Below are positions 34,962-44,272 of a stretch of 64,000 bases of DNA, in pieces. The position numbers and the translations under genes were made by a program. Location: positions 855,001 to 919,000 of the forward strand of contig CP063163.1 in the NCBI GenBank assembly GCA_014960805.1, read 5' to 3'. The notes below the pieces were generated by a model. It worked only from the letters and a program-made list of their open reading frames with translations. It was not told where the DNA came from and searched no databases. Origin of the DNA: Cytobacillus suaedae. Its GTDB lineage: Bacteria; Bacillota; Bacilli; Bacillales; Bacillaceae_L. Position 1 is the first letter of the stretch. Each line of letters starts with the position of its first letter.

Positions 34962-35999
34962 ATGAGTTCTGTGTTTAATGATACGTTTTTAAAAGCCTGT
35001 AGAGGAGAAGCGGGCAATCATGTGCCTGTCTGGTACATGCGCCAAGCTGGTCGTTCTCAGCCTGAGTACCGCGCAATAAAAGAAAAATATTCTTTATTCG
35101 AAATCACCCATCAACCAGAACTTTGTGCATACGTAACAAGGCTTCCTGTCGAGCAATACAACGTTGATGCGGCTATTCTTTATAAAGATATCATGACTCC
35201 ACTACCAGCACTTGGGGTAGATGTTGAAATAAAAACAGGAATAGGTCCAGTTATTAGCAATCCAATTAGATCTCTACAAGATGTTGAGAAGCTTGGAGAA
35301 ATTAACCCTGAACAGGACATACCTTATGTTCTAGATACAATCAAATTACTTACAACAGAACAATTAAATGTTCCACTTATCGGTTTTGGAGGTGCCCCAT
35401 TCACTTTGGCATCTTACATGATAGAAGGTGGGCCATCTAGAAACTATAACAAAACCAAGGCATTCATGTATTCCGAACCAAAGGCTTGGTTTGCATTAAT
35501 GGATAAGCTTGGGGATATGACTATTACATATATTAAGGCACAAATCAAGGCAGGGGCAAAGGCAATTCAAATTTTTGATTCATGGGTTGGCGCCTTAAAC
35601 GTTGCAGATTATCGTTATTATATAAAACCAATTATGCATCGCATTTTTACAGAGCTAAGAGGTGAAGGTGTTCCTTTAATCATGTTTGGAGTAGGAGCAA
35701 GTCACTTAGCTTTAGAGTGGAATGACTTACCTTTAGATGTTGTTGGTCTTGATTGGCGTCTACCAATTAACGAAGCAAGAGATAAAGGAATTCAGAAAAC
35801 TGTTATGGGCAATCTTGACCCATCAATTCTTCTAGCTCCATGGGATGTTATTGAAGAAAGAGCAAAAGCGATATTAGACCAAGGGATGAAAAATCCAGCC
35901 TACATCTTTAACTTAGGTCATGGTGTTTTCCCAGAAGTAAATCCAGATACTTTAAAACGATTAACTTCATTTATTCATGAATACAGTGCGAAAAAATAA
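34962..35999 (+). CDS. hemE: Uroporphyrinogen decarboxylase
   Basis: A 345-residue TIM-barrel enzyme. The N-terminal signature [17 protein letters not shown] and the active-site segment [17 protein letters not shown] are intact, and the end carries [14 protein letters not shown]. It converts uroporphyrinogen III to coproporphyrinogen III. The ATG at 34962 follows AAAGGTGG; a GTG at 34950 overlaps that site. It is the first gene of hemEHY and 22 bp ahead of hemH. Confidence 0.96.
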   Translation: MSSVFNDTFLKACRGEAGNHVPVWYMRQAGRSQPEYRAIKEKYSLFEITHQPELCAYVTRLPVEQYNVDAAILYKDIMTPLPALGVDVEIKTGIGPVISNPIRSLQDVEKLGEINPEQDIPYVLDTIKLLTTEQLNVPLIGFGGAPFTLASYMIEGGPSRNYNKTKAFMYSEPKAWFALMDKLGDMTITYIKAQIKAGAKAIQIFDSWVGALNVADYRYYIKPIMHRIFTELRGEGVPLIMFGVGASHLALEWNDLPLDVVGLDWRLPINEARDKGIQKTVMGNLDPSILLAPWDVIEERAKAILDQGMKNPAYIFNLGHGVFPEVNPDTLKRLTSFIHEYSAKK

Positions 36000-36021
36000 T
36001 GTTTATGAGGTGTAGTTCGTA

Positions 36022-36954
36022 ATGACAAAGAAAAAAATGGGGCTACTTGTGATGGCATACGGTACCCCTTATAAAGAAGAGGATATTGAAAGATATTATA
36101 CTCACATTAGACATGGTAGAAAACCATCTCCTGAAAGTCTTCAGGATCTTAAAGACAGATATGAAGCTATTGGCGGCATTTCACCTCTAGCAAAAATCAC
36201 AAAAGAACAAGCTGAAAAATTAGAATCCCACCTGAATCAAATTCAGGATGAGATTGAATTTAAAATGTACTTAGGCTTGAAGCATATTGAACCATTTGTT
36301 GAAGATGCAGTTGCTGCCATGAACAAAGATGGGATCGAGGAAGCAGTTAGTATTGTACTGGCTCCACATTTTTCTACATTTAGTGTTAAATCATATAATG
36401 GCCGTGCAAAGGAAGAAGCAGAGAAACTTGGCGGTCCAGTTATTCATTCTGTTGAGCAATGGTATGATGAGCCTAAATTTATCGATTATTGGGTAACTGA
36501 AGTTAAAAAGACTTATGAAAATATGACTGATGAGGAACGTAATAAGGCAGTCCTAATTGTCTCAGCTCACAGTCTCCCTGAAAAAATTATTGCAGCAGGT
36601 GACCCATATCCACAGCAACTTCAAGAAACGGCAGATTTAATCGCTGAAAAAGCTGGAATAAAAAATTATGAAATAGGTTGGCAAAGTGCAGGAAACACAC
36701 CTGAACCTTGGATAGGCCCAGATGTTCAAGATTTAACAAGGGACCTACATGAGGAGAAAGGATACACTTCCTTTGTCTATATCCCAGTAGGATTTGTTGC
36801 AGATCATCTTGAGGTTCTTTATGACAATGATACAGAATGTAAAGTTGTTACAGATGAAATCGGTGCTTCCTATTTCAGACCTGAAATGCCAAATGCAAAG
36901 CCAGAATTTATTGATTGTCTAGCATCCGTAGTTTTGAAAAAAATTAGTAAGTAA
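36022..36954 (+). CDS. hemH: Coproporphyrin III ferrochelatase
   Basis: A 310-residue ferrochelatase of the soluble Firmicute type. It begins [29 protein letters not shown] and has the metal-site His in [10 protein letters not shown] near residue 183 and the partner Glu in [13 protein letters not shown] near residue 264. In monoderm bacteria it inserts iron into coproporphyrin III. It is followed by a strong terminator before hemY. Confidence 0.96.
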   Translation: MTKKKMGLLVMAYGTPYKEEDIERYYTHIRHGRKPSPESLQDLKDRYEAIGGISPLAKITKEQAEKLESHLNQIQDEIEFKMYLGLKHIEPFVEDAVAAMNKDGIEEAVSIVLAPHFSTFSVKSYNGRAKEEAEKLGGPVIHSVEQWYDEPKFIDYWVTEVKKTYENMTDEERNKAVLIVSAHSLPEKIIAAGDPYPQQLQETADLIAEKAGIKNYEIGWQSAGNTPEPWIGPDVQDLTRDLHEEKGYTSFVYIPVGFVADHLEVLYDNDTECKVVTDEIGASYFRPEMPNAKPEFIDCLASVVLKKISK

Positions 36955-36984
36955 TCACCACGGGGAGTTGCCCACGTTGGTTAA

Positions 36985-37015
36985 CCCCCACTTCATGTAA
37001 GGAGTGGGGGTTTTA
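36985..37015 (+). terminator. Strong terminator inside the hem cluster
   Basis: CCCCCACT/AGTGGGGG stem followed by TTTT. It lies between hemH and hemY and should reduce or uncouple hemY expression. Confidence 0.85.
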
Positions 37016-37065
37016 TCATTATTCTCACAGTAGTAAATATATTAATGAAAAGAAGGCGATGAACA

Positions 37066-38508
37066 GTGAGTGAAGCAAAAGGGCGGGTTATCGTCATTGG
37101 TGGTGGAATCACAGGACTAGCTGCAACGTATTATCTTCAGAAAGAGTCTAAAGAAAAAGGAAATAACCTAGACGTTAAATTGATTGAGGCAAGTCATCGA
37201 CTAGGTGGCAAAATCCAAACAGCAACAAATGACGGTTTTGTAATTGAGAAAGGACCAGACTCATTTTTGGCAAGAAAACTAAGTGCATCTAGACTGATTA
37301 AGGAAGTTGGTTTACAGGATAAGCTTGTCTATAACTCGTCAGGTAAGTCTTATGTTTTAGTCAAGGGCAAACTTCATCCAATGCCTGGTGGTTCGATTAT
37401 GGGAATTCCAACTCAAATTGCCCCTTTTATCACTACTGGCCTGTTTTCACCAATGGGAAAGGTGCGAGCAGCTGCTGATTTTGTCCTACCAGCTACACAA
37501 ACTGAAGGTGATCTTTCCCTAGGACAATTTTTCAGAAGAAGGCTTGGAGATGAAGTGGTTGAAAACCTAATTGAACCATTATTATCAGGAATTTACGCTG
37601 GTGATATTGATAACTTAAGTTTAATGTCAACCTTTCCTCAATTTTACCAAGTTGAACAAAAGCACGGAAGCTTAATTAAAGGCATGAGGCATGCTACTCC
37701 GCCTAAGCCACAGTCGGGTACAGAAGGTCAAAAACCAAAAGGGATGTTTTTAACAATATCCTCCGGTCTACAATCCCTTGTTGAGAAAATAGAAGAAAAG
37801 CTTGATCCTGGCTCGGTTAGAAAAGGAATCCGTGTTGAAAAAATAGAGAAACGCCGCAAGGGATACCTAGTTCATTTAAATAACGGAACGGTTCTAGACG
37901 CAGATAGTATCATTCTGGCGACTCCACATCAGGTGACTGTGGACATCTTAGAAAATTATCATTTTGCCGCACCACTAAAAGAAATGCCATCAACTTCTGT
38001 TGCTACGGTTGCATTGGCTTTTCCTGAAGATGCTATAAAGAAAGATATAGATGGAACTGGATTTGTAGTTTCAAGAAATAATGATTATACAATTACAGCT
38101 TGTACATGGACCCATAAAAAGTGGCCACACTCAACACCTAAAGGAAAGGTTCTCTTACGATGCTATGTTGGGAAATCAGGTGATGAAGCGATTGTTGACC
38201 AGTCGGATGAGGAAATCATTAAGGTGGTCCTTGACGATTTAACGAAGACAATGGATATTGATTCACAGCCTGAGTTCACAATGGTGACACGCTGGAAAGA
38301 TTCTATGCCCCAGTACACTGTAGGTCATAAGGAGAGAATCGAGAAACTGAACCAACATATGAGAGAAGAATTACCCGGTGTATTTTTAGCCGGTAGTTCC
38401 TATTCTGGCCTAGGCATCCCTGATTGTATTGACCAAGGAGAAGAAGCAGTACGCCATGTACTAAATTTTCTTACTGAACTTAATAAAGATTTAGTAGGGG
38501 TTAACTAA
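37066..38508 (+). CDS. hemY: Coproporphyrinogen III oxidase (HemY type)
   Basis: A 480-residue FAD protein. The dinucleotide loop VIVIGGGITGLAATYYL is at residues 8-24, and the C-terminal FAD segment FLAGSSYSGLGIPDCIDQG is near residue 442. HemY/CgoX oxidises coproporphyrinogen III to coproporphyrin III in Firmicutes. Translation starts with GTG after AAGAAGG. Its own terminator overlaps the stop codon. Confidence 0.95.
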   Translation: MSEAKGRVIVIGGGITGLAATYYLQKESKEKGNNLDVKLIEASHRLGGKIQTATNDGFVIEKGPDSFLARKLSASRLIKEVGLQDKLVYNSSGKSYVLVKGKLHPMPGGSIMGIPTQIAPFITTGLFSPMGKVRAAADFVLPATQTEGDLSLGQFFRRRLGDEVVENLIEPLLSGIYAGDIDNLSLMSTFPQFYQVEQKHGSLIKGMRHATPPKPQSGTEGQKPKGMFLTISSGLQSLVEKIEEKLDPGSVRKGIRVEKIEKRRKGYLVHLNNGTVLDADSIILATPHQVTVDILENYHFAAPLKEMPSTSVATVALAFPEDAIKKDIDGTGFVVSRNNDYTITACTWTHKKWPHSTPKGKVLLRCYVGKSGDEAIVDQSDEEIIKVVLDDLTKTMDIDSQPEFTMVTRWKDSMPQYTVGHKERIEKLNQHMREELPGVFLAGSSYSGLGIPDCIDQGEEAVRHVLNFLTELNKDLVGVN

Positions 38509-38527
38509 TGTTAACCTCTTTTTTTTG
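38498..38527 (+). terminator. hemY terminator overlapping its stop codon
   Basis: GGTTAAC/GTTAACC stem followed by CTCTTTTTTTT. Confidence 0.88.
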
Positions 38528-38580
38528 GAAAAATCATCCTTAAATTGAAATTGCATTGAAAAGTATCTATACTAATAATA

Positions 38581-38594
38581 TGAAAACGATTTCA
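38581..38594 (+). promoter_or_regulatory. cre-like or LacI-type operator
   Basis: TGAAAACGATTTCA is a near-perfect palindrome that differs by one base from the CcpA catabolite (cre) consensus. It sits right after a -10-like TATACTAATAATAT and 20 bp before the LacI-type gene, so repression or autoregulation is likely. Confidence 0.6.
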
Positions 38595-38614
38595 TTTTAG
38601 CGAGAGGGTTAGGT

Positions 38615-39631
38615 ATGGCTACTATTGAGGATGTTGCAAAATTATCGGGATTATCAAGGACCACGGTTTCAAGAGTTATAAATAATCATCCATATGTTGC
38701 AGAGGAAAAAAGAATCATAGCTCTCGAGGCAATGAAAATCTTAGGTTATGTACCAAATTCTGCTGCAAGAAGCTTAAGGAACCAAAAAACAGGTATGCTA
38801 GCTGTATTAGTTCCAAGAATTACGAATCCTTTCTTTAGTCAATTAATTGAAGCAATTGAAATAGCTGCATCTGAACATGGATATCAGCTGATTGTTTGTC
38901 AGACTAGATATTTAAAAGAAAAAGAAATAGATTATCTTAATCTCCTAAAAACGAAACAAATCGATGGAGTCATTTTAACTTCTACTGAAAATGACTGGGA
39001 GACGATTTCCCCGTTTTTAAAATATGGACCAATCGTTTTGTGCAATGAACCGAACGAAAGAGCGAATGTCCCGATGGTTACTTTAGACCACTATTATGGC
39101 GGATATCTAGCTACAAAGCACCTTATTGAACAGGGTCATAAAGTAATAGCTTACTGTTGTGGGGAGTATACAAGTTCCATTAGTAAACATAGGGAGTTAG
39201 GATTTTTAAAAGCACTTTCAGAGTCAAACCTACATTTTGATGAGCAGCATGCATTTAGAGATGCTTTAAGTGTTGAAGATGGTAGAGAGATTTTTCAAAG
39301 AATAAGAGAATTGGCTATCCAGCCCACAGCAATATTCACTGGCGGAGATGAAGTAGCTGTGGGAATCCTAGCAGAGGCAAAGAGCACGGGATGGAAAATT
39401 CCGGAACAGCTGTCCGTTGTCGGATTTGATAATCAAATGATCACTGAGTTAGTTGAGCCTACAATTACAACTGTCCATCAACCAGTGGACCAAATGGGCC
39501 AAAAAGTAGTAGAGCTGCTTATGGAAAAAATTAAAAGTAAAACAAAGTTGTATCGAGATGTACATTGTTTGCCATTGGAGCTTATTGTTAGAGAGTCAAC
39601 GTTAAGTAAAGCTAAACAAACTTTATATTAA
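38615..39631 (+). CDS. LacI family transcriptional regulator
   Basis: A 338-residue repressor. The N-terminal helix-turn-helix TIEDVAKLSGLSRTTVSRVINNHPYV and hinge VPNSAARSLRNQKT are followed by a periplasmic-binding-protein-like ligand domain (about residues 60-330) with VVGFDNQMITELVEPTITTV. The effector sugar or metabolite is unknown and no sugar operon lies beside it. A cre/LacI-type palindrome overlaps its promoter. Confidence 0.93.
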   Translation: MATIEDVAKLSGLSRTTVSRVINNHPYVAEEKRIIALEAMKILGYVPNSAARSLRNQKTGMLAVLVPRITNPFFSQLIEAIEIAASEHGYQLIVCQTRYLKEKEIDYLNLLKTKQIDGVILTSTENDWETISPFLKYGPIVLCNEPNERANVPMVTLDHYYGGYLATKHLIEQGHKVIAYCCGEYTSSISKHRELGFLKALSESNLHFDEQHAFRDALSVEDGREIFQRIRELAIQPTAIFTGGDEVAVGILAEAKSTGWKIPEQLSVVGFDNQMITELVEPTITTVHQPVDQMGQKVVELLMEKIKSKTKLYRDVHCLPLELIVRESTLSKAKQTLY

Positions 39632-39633
39632 AT

Positions 39634-39664
39634 AAAAAAAGCAGCCGGAAGAGGCTGCTTTTTG
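39634..39664 (+). terminator. Terminator of the LacI-type gene
   Basis: AAAAGCAGCC/GGCTGCTTTT-type stem followed by TTTTT. It may also serve the converging yhfH. Confidence 0.9.
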
Positions 39665-39680
39665 TGTGGTCATTTTTATT

Positions 39681-39812
39681 TTATTTTCCAATTAGCATAC
39701 AGTTTTCGCACTTGTTGCCATAGCATTCATGCTGCTCTTGAATTTCATTTTCGCATTCGACACACTTTTTCGCAGGAAGATTTTTAAAAAATTCAGTACT
39801 TTTCATTAACAT
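39681..39812 (-). CDS. yhfH: YhfH family zinc-ribbon microprotein
   Basis: A 43-residue protein, MLMKSTEFFKNLPAKKC onward, with two CxxC pairs (CVEC and CENC) and a third Cys in HECYGNKC, matching YhfH. It starts behind GGAGGGGA. It is divergent from yhfI, as in B. subtilis. It probably binds zinc; its function is unknown. Confidence 0.82.
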   Translation of the reverse strand: MLMKSTEFFKNLPAKKCVECENEIQEQHECYGNKCENCMLIGK

Positions 39813-39961
39813 TTTATCCCCTCCAATGTGTTTTTCTTACCTTTATTGTATTATAACAGTTTGTAATGGTCAACATCTGTTTTGTAACAATTTTTAAAAT
39901 GATGAAATTGCCTATATAATAAAATAAGAAACATCAGAATGCTTTTGAAGGAGTGAGTGAG

Positions 39962-40696
39962 TTGAAGGTTACTGTAGTAGGGTTTTGGGGTGGATATCCA
40001 GGAGTAAATGAAGCAACGACAGGATATTTATTTGAAGAAAATGGATTTCGCTTATTAGTTGACTGTGGAAGTGGTGTTGTAGCACAGTTGCAAAATTACA
40101 TAAAAGTAGAAGAAATAGGTGCGGTCATTCTCTCTCATTATCACCATGACCATGTTGCCGACATTGGGCCACTGCAATATGCACGCCTTATCGCAAAGTC
40201 ACTTGGGAAAACTAATCAAGAACTACCGGTCTATGGACATCCATTCGATGAAGAAGGATTTTCAAAGTTAAGCTATAAGGGTTGTACAAAAGGGATTCCT
40301 TATTATCCTGAGGGGATAGTAAAAATCGGGCCATTTTCAATCAGTTTTTTGAGGACGAAACACCCTGTTACTTGCTATGCGATGAAAATAACAAATGGTA
40401 CGAAAACAGTTGTATTTACAGCAGATACTAGTTATATAGAGGAATTTATTGCATTTTCAAAAGAAGCTGATTTATTACTATGTGAATGTAATTTATATGA
40501 TGGGCAGGATGGGCCAGCCTTCGGACATATGACGAGTACGGAGGCAGGTGCTCTTGCAAATCGTGCAAAGGTTAAACAGCTATTACTCACTCATTTACCC
40601 CATTATGGAAATCATCAAGATTTGGTGGAACAAGCTTCGAAAGAGTATGTTGGCCCAATAGATCTTGCAAAGTCAGGATTTGTTTGGCAAGCATAA
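39962..40696 (+). CDS. yhfI: Metallo-beta-lactamase fold hydrolase YhfI
   Basis: A 244-residue protein, the same length as B. subtilis YhfI. The metal motif is LSHYHHDHVAD (HxHxDH), later ligands are in RTKHPVTCYAM, FTADTSY and LLTHLPHYG, and the fold resembles RNase Z-like phosphodiesterases. The substrate is unknown. It begins with TTG, 8 bases after AAGGAG. Confidence 0.9.
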   Translation: MKVTVVGFWGGYPGVNEATTGYLFEENGFRLLVDCGSGVVAQLQNYIKVEEIGAVILSHYHHDHVADIGPLQYARLIAKSLGKTNQELPVYGHPFDEEGFSKLSYKGCTKGIPYYPEGIVKIGPFSISFLRTKHPVTCYAMKITNGTKTVVFTADTSYIEEFIAFSKEADLLLCECNLYDGQDGPAFGHMTSTEAGALANRAKVKQLLLTHLPHYGNHQDLVEQASKEYVGPIDLAKSGFVWQA

Positions 40697-40712
40697 TAAA
40701 TATTATTTTTCT

Positions 40713-40746
40713 AAAACTTCCTAATCCATCGTGGGAAGTTTTTTTC
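40713..40746 (+). terminator. yhfI terminator
   Basis: AACTTCC/GGAAGTT stem followed by a T run. Confidence 0.85.
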
Positions 40747-40796
40747 TGCCCAGAAAGCGATTAATCCTAATTTTGGAACCGATTACAAACTAATTC

Positions 40797-40825
40797 TTGC
40801 TTGTTTAATTTTCTTTTAATATAAT
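40797..40825 (+). promoter_or_regulatory. SigA-type promoter of lcfB
   Basis: TTGCTT, a 17-base spacer and TATAAT form a good vegetative promoter 62 bp before the lcfB start codon. Confidence 0.75.
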
Positions 40826-40846
40826 ATATTTAGATATTTTAGAAAA

Positions 40847-40864
40847 TGAGTGATGATTCATTCA
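40847..40864. promoter_or_regulatory. FadR-like operator of lcfB
   Basis: TGAGTGATGATTCATTCA matches the B. subtilis FadR consensus TGAATGAMTANTCATTCA at 15 of 18 positions. It lies just downstream of the promoter. lcfB is a known FadR target in B. subtilis, so fatty-acid-induced expression is likely. Confidence 0.75.
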
Positions 40865-40887
40865 TAAAGACTAAGGGAGGGTTTCAC

Positions 40888-42441
40888 GTGAATTTAACTT
40901 CACAACTAGGGGTTACAGCAAAGAAATACTATAATAAAACCGCTTACATTTTTAATGATTCAACTAGTACATATGCTGAGCTTGATGCGGCAGTAACTAA
41001 ATTTGCTAGTGGGCTTACGAAACTTGGTATTTCAAAAGGTGATCATGTAGCTATTTTATCTGGGAATTCACCTCACTTTATTATTGGATTATACGGTGCC
41101 ATGCGAGCTGGAGCGACGGTAATTCCAATTAACCCTATTTACACCCCTGATGAGATTGGTTACATCCTTAAAAATGGAGATGTAAAAACTGTCATTGCCC
41201 TTGACCTACTTGTCCCACTTTTTGAAAAGATGAATGGTATGCTTCCTAATGTGGAGAACATCATTGCATGTGAAACACCACAAGGTTCACAAAGCGACTT
41301 AGATGTTACTAAATTATCAATATTCCCTAAATTGAAATCGTTTACAAGTATAATAGGTTCCGGAGAACTAACATTTGAAGGACCACGAGTAGCTGATGAA
41401 GATGTAGCTGTTATTCTTTATACATCAGGAACAACAGGAAAACCTAAAGGTGCAATGCTTACTCATAAGAATCTTTATAGCAATGCTGTTGATGTTGCGA
41501 ACTATTTAAAAATCACTGATTCAGATAATGTGATTACAACATTGCCGATGTTCCATGTATTTTGTTTAACGGTTGCCTTAAATGCTCCGTTAATGAATGG
41601 TGGAACACTAATTATCGTTCCAAAGTTTAGTCCAGGAGAAATTTTTAGAGTGGCAAAAGAATACAAAGCAACTGTATTTGCTGGTGTTCCAACTATGTAT
41701 AATTTCTTGGTGCAATATCCTGAAGGGCAAGTGGAAGACCTTAAGAGTTTAAGACTTTGTATCTCAGGTGGTGCATCTATGCCAGTTGCACTATTAACTA
41801 GCTTTGAGAAAAAGTTCCAAGTACTAGTTTCAGAAGGATATGGATTATCGGAAGCTTCTCCGGTTACATGCTTCAATCCACTTGATCGTCCACGAAAAGC
41901 AGGATCGATTGGAATGAGTATTGTAAATGTTGAAAATAAAGTTGTCAACGAACTAGGTGAAGAAGTACCTGTTGGTGAGGTTGGGGAACTGATTGTACGT
42001 GGTCCTAATGTCATGGCAGGCTACTACAAAATGCCTGAGGAAACTGCACATACAATTCGCGATGGTTGGTTATATACTGGAGACCTAGCTAAAATGGATG
42101 ATGAAGGTTATTTTTATATTGTAGATCGCAAAAAAGACATGATCATTGTAGGTGGTTACAATGTGTATCCTCGTGAAGTAGAAGAGGTATTATATAGCCA
42201 TCCTGGAGTGGTAGAGGTAGCTGTTTTAGGTGTGCCAGATCCTAATTTTGGAGAGGCTGTAAGTTGCTATGTTGTTAAAAAGGACCAAGATCTAACTGAG
42301 GAAGATCTAGTAAACTACTGTAAAGAACATCTAGCAAAATATAAAGTTCCAAGCACAATTAACTTCTTAGAAGAACTTCCTAAAAATACAACGGGTAAGA
42401 TCTTAAGACGTGCTCTAAAAGAAGCTGTTCTTCAAAAATAA
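40888..42441 (+). CDS. lcfB: Long-chain fatty acid-CoA ligase LcfB
   Basis: A 517-residue acyl-CoA synthetase. The AMP-binding loop is [17 protein letters not shown], with [24 protein letters not shown] and the C-terminal [11 protein letters not shown] lysine segment. It activates fatty acids for beta-oxidation. I chose GTG at 40888 after AGGGAGGG; a longer frame from 40846 would overlap the FadR-like site. An enoyl-CoA hydratase gene lies two genes downstream. Confidence 0.94.
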   Translation: MNLTSQLGVTAKKYYNKTAYIFNDSTSTYAELDAAVTKFASGLTKLGISKGDHVAILSGNSPHFIIGLYGAMRAGATVIPINPIYTPDEIGYILKNGDVKTVIALDLLVPLFEKMNGMLPNVENIIACETPQGSQSDLDVTKLSIFPKLKSFTSIIGSGELTFEGPRVADEDVAVILYTSGTTGKPKGAMLTHKNLYSNAVDVANYLKITDSDNVITTLPMFHVFCLTVALNAPLMNGGTLIIVPKFSPGEIFRVAKEYKATVFAGVPTMYNFLVQYPEGQVEDLKSLRLCISGGASMPVALLTSFEKKFQVLVSEGYGLSEASPVTCFNPLDRPRKAGSIGMSIVNVENKVVNELGEEVPVGEVGELIVRGPNVMAGYYKMPEETAHTIRDGWLYTGDLAKMDDEGYFYIVDRKKDMIIVGGYNVYPREVEEVLYSHPGVVEVAVLGVPDPNFGEAVSCYVVKKDQDLTEEDLVNYCKEHLAKYKVPSTINFLEELPKNTTGKILRRALKEAVLQK

Positions 42442-42452
42442 TGGTATATGTT

Positions 42453-42490
42453 AGATGGTTAGTCTCGATACGGGACTGGCCATTTTTCTT
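42453..42490 (+). terminator. lcfB terminator
   Basis: ATGGTTAGTC paired, with one wobble, to GGACTGGCCAT, followed by TTTTTCTTTT. Confidence 0.8.
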
Positions 42491-42555
42491 TTCTAGAACA
42501 TATTTTTCCTGTCGACATACTATATTTTATGCAAATTAGATAGGGTGGGGAAATA

Positions 42556-43269
42556 GTGAAGAGCACGTACTTAGACTGTTTAGCGTTGTTTGGAGTTGGC
42601 GGAGCACATCCTGGAGGTCTTAAGCTAACTAGAGAAATACTAGCACAAGAGCAAATTGACTCTTCATCTAGAGTTCTTGATATTGGCTGCGGAACTGGTC
42701 AAACGGCTGCATTTATATCAAATCACTATAATTGTCATGTTAGTGCTGTTGAGAATAACAAAATCATGCTTGAAAAAGCGAAGGAGAGACTTACTTCAAT
42801 TGGTTTGCCTGTCACACTCATGGAGGGAAAGGCTGAAGAATTGCCATTTGAAGATAATCAGTTTGATATTATTCTGTCGGAATCAGTGATATCTTTTACA
42901 GAACAACCTGAGACGCTAGCTGAACTTAAACGGGTATTAAAGCAAGATGGTGTTTTATTAGCGATCGAAATGAATCTTGAAAAGGTAATAGACCATCATA
43001 AGCTGGAGCCATTTATTGAATTCTATGGGGTTTCAAGGCTTCAGACAGAAGATGAGTGGTTCAAGATATTAAAAGAAGCTGGATTTTCAGCTATTCGTAT
43101 CACTAAAAATGACGAGGATACGGATGAAGAGGACCTTGAAAATGCTACTGAATTTTTTCTTTCAGAGGATATTACGGATGAATGTTTTAGTGTGCTAGAA
43201 ACCCATGAGCAATTTACGAGTGATTTTAAAGACATTGTTGGTTATCGTATAATTAGGTGCAATAAATAG
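42556..43269 (+). CDS. Class I SAM-dependent methyltransferase
   Basis: A 237-residue protein with motif I VLDIGCGTGQTA near residue 41 and the later motifs VEN and FDIILSESVISF, as in Methyltransf_11 proteins. It begins with GTG after GGTGGGG. The substrate is unknown; UbiE-like quinone or small-molecule methylation is possible. It has its own terminator. Confidence 0.85.
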   Translation: MKSTYLDCLALFGVGGAHPGGLKLTREILAQEQIDSSSRVLDIGCGTGQTAAFISNHYNCHVSAVENNKIMLEKAKERLTSIGLPVTLMEGKAEELPFEDNQFDIILSESVISFTEQPETLAELKRVLKQDGVLLAIEMNLEKVIDHHKLEPFIEFYGVSRLQTEDEWFKILKEAGFSAIRITKNDEDTDEEDLENATEFFLSEDITDECFSVLETHEQFTSDFKDIVGYRIIRCNK

Positions 43270-43291
43270 GTTTGCTAGTTTACTAGAGCTA

Positions 43292-43330
43292 TAAAAACGA
43301 CTATCTTTTTTGATAGTCGTTTTTATTTTT
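43292..43330 (+). terminator. Methyltransferase gene terminator
   Basis: AAAAACGACTATC/GATAGTCGTTTTT stem with T-rich tail. Confidence 0.92.
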
Positions 43331-43423
43331 TCATAATAGGATTATCTCTTAAATAAAGGAATTTTTCTCTTCTTATCGAAATAAGATGTAAGCGGTCACA
43401 ACAAAGAGATGGGGAGAGATTAT

Positions 43424-44200
43424 ATGAGTACAATTATCTATAATGTTGAAAATTACATAGCAACTGTTACATTGAACAGACCAGAAACAATGAATTGCTT
43501 TAACTATGATGCATTAAAAGAGCTAGAAGCGGTAGTAGAAGAAATTAGGACAAATCAAGACGTTCGAGTAGTTATATTTACTGGCTCAGGTGATAAGGCA
43601 TTCAGTGTTGGAGCTGACTTAAAGGAGAGAAAAACACTTACACCAGCAGAGGTTAAGAGAAATGTATTTAAAATTGGAGAAGTATTTGCAAGTATTGAAA
43701 ATTTACCACAACCTACGATTGCTGCGATAAATGGCTATGCTTTCGGAGGGGGAATGGAGCTTGCGTTAGCTTGTGATTTTAGGATTGCTGTTGATGATAC
43801 GTTAATGGGATTAACAGAAACAAGCTTAGCAATTATACCTGGAGCAGGCGGAACTCAAAGACTGCCAAGATTAATCGGTACTACGAAAGCGTTAGAGTTA
43901 ATTTTAACTGCTAGAAGGCTATCCTCTGAGGAAGCATATAGTTATGGGATGTTAACGAAGGTTGTTAATCGTGGTGAACTATTAGACTCATGCTATAGCT
44001 TTGCAAATGAAATGCTTAAAAATGGACCAGTTGCACTGCAACAAGCTAAATTTGCAGTGAAAGAAGGCATGAATACAGATATTCAAACAGGTCTTAAAAT
44101 TGAACGAAAAGCCTATGAAGTAACAATCCCAACTGAAGATCGCGTAGAAGCACTAAACGCCTTCAATGAAAAACGAAAACCAGTTTTTAAAGGACAATAA
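43424..44200 (+). CDS. Enoyl-CoA hydratase/isomerase family protein
   Basis: A 258-residue crotonase. The CoA/oxyanion segments are SVGADLKER and AAINGYAFGGGMELALACDFRIA. The catalytic glutamate region is GLTETSLAIIPGAGGTQRL. It probably hydrates 2-enoyl-CoA in beta-oxidation or branched-chain amino acid breakdown. The ATG at 43424 follows GGGGAG; an upstream ATG at 43409 lacks one. Confidence 0.9.
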   Translation: MSTIIYNVENYIATVTLNRPETMNCFNYDALKELEAVVEEIRTNQDVRVVIFTGSGDKAFSVGADLKERKTLTPAEVKRNVFKIGEVFASIENLPQPTIAAINGYAFGGGMELALACDFRIAVDDTLMGLTETSLAIIPGAGGTQRLPRLIGTTKALELILTARRLSSEEAYSYGMLTKVVNRGELLDSCYSFANEMLKNGPVALQQAKFAVKEGMNTDIQTGLKIERKAYEVTIPTEDRVEALNAFNEKRKPVFKGQ

Positions 44201-44207
44201 TAAATAA

Positions 44208-44261
44208 GGGGTCTGAACCTAAAGGTGATTTAATACTTTAAAGCACCGGGGGTCAGGCCCC
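44208..44261. repeat. GC-rich hairpin repeat, copy 1
   Basis: GGGGTCTGA (44208-44216) pairs with TCAGGCCCC (one G-U), around GTGATTTAATACTTTAAAGC. A second copy lies at 45230-45281, on the other side of the Mn catalase gene. It sits between two converging genes and may work as a terminator. Confidence 0.8.
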
Positions 44262-44272
44262 TTAAGACATAT

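Noticed and set aside
40846-40887. lcfB start at ATG 40846
   Set aside because: It would put the coding region over the FadR-like operator and lacks a ribosome site. GTG at 40888 has AGGGAGGG in front and gives the family length.
41502-42014. 170-codon minus-strand frame opposite lcfB
   Set aside because: A shadow of a highly conserved acyl-CoA synthetase gene; its Thr/Ser/Pro composition is typical of reverse reading.
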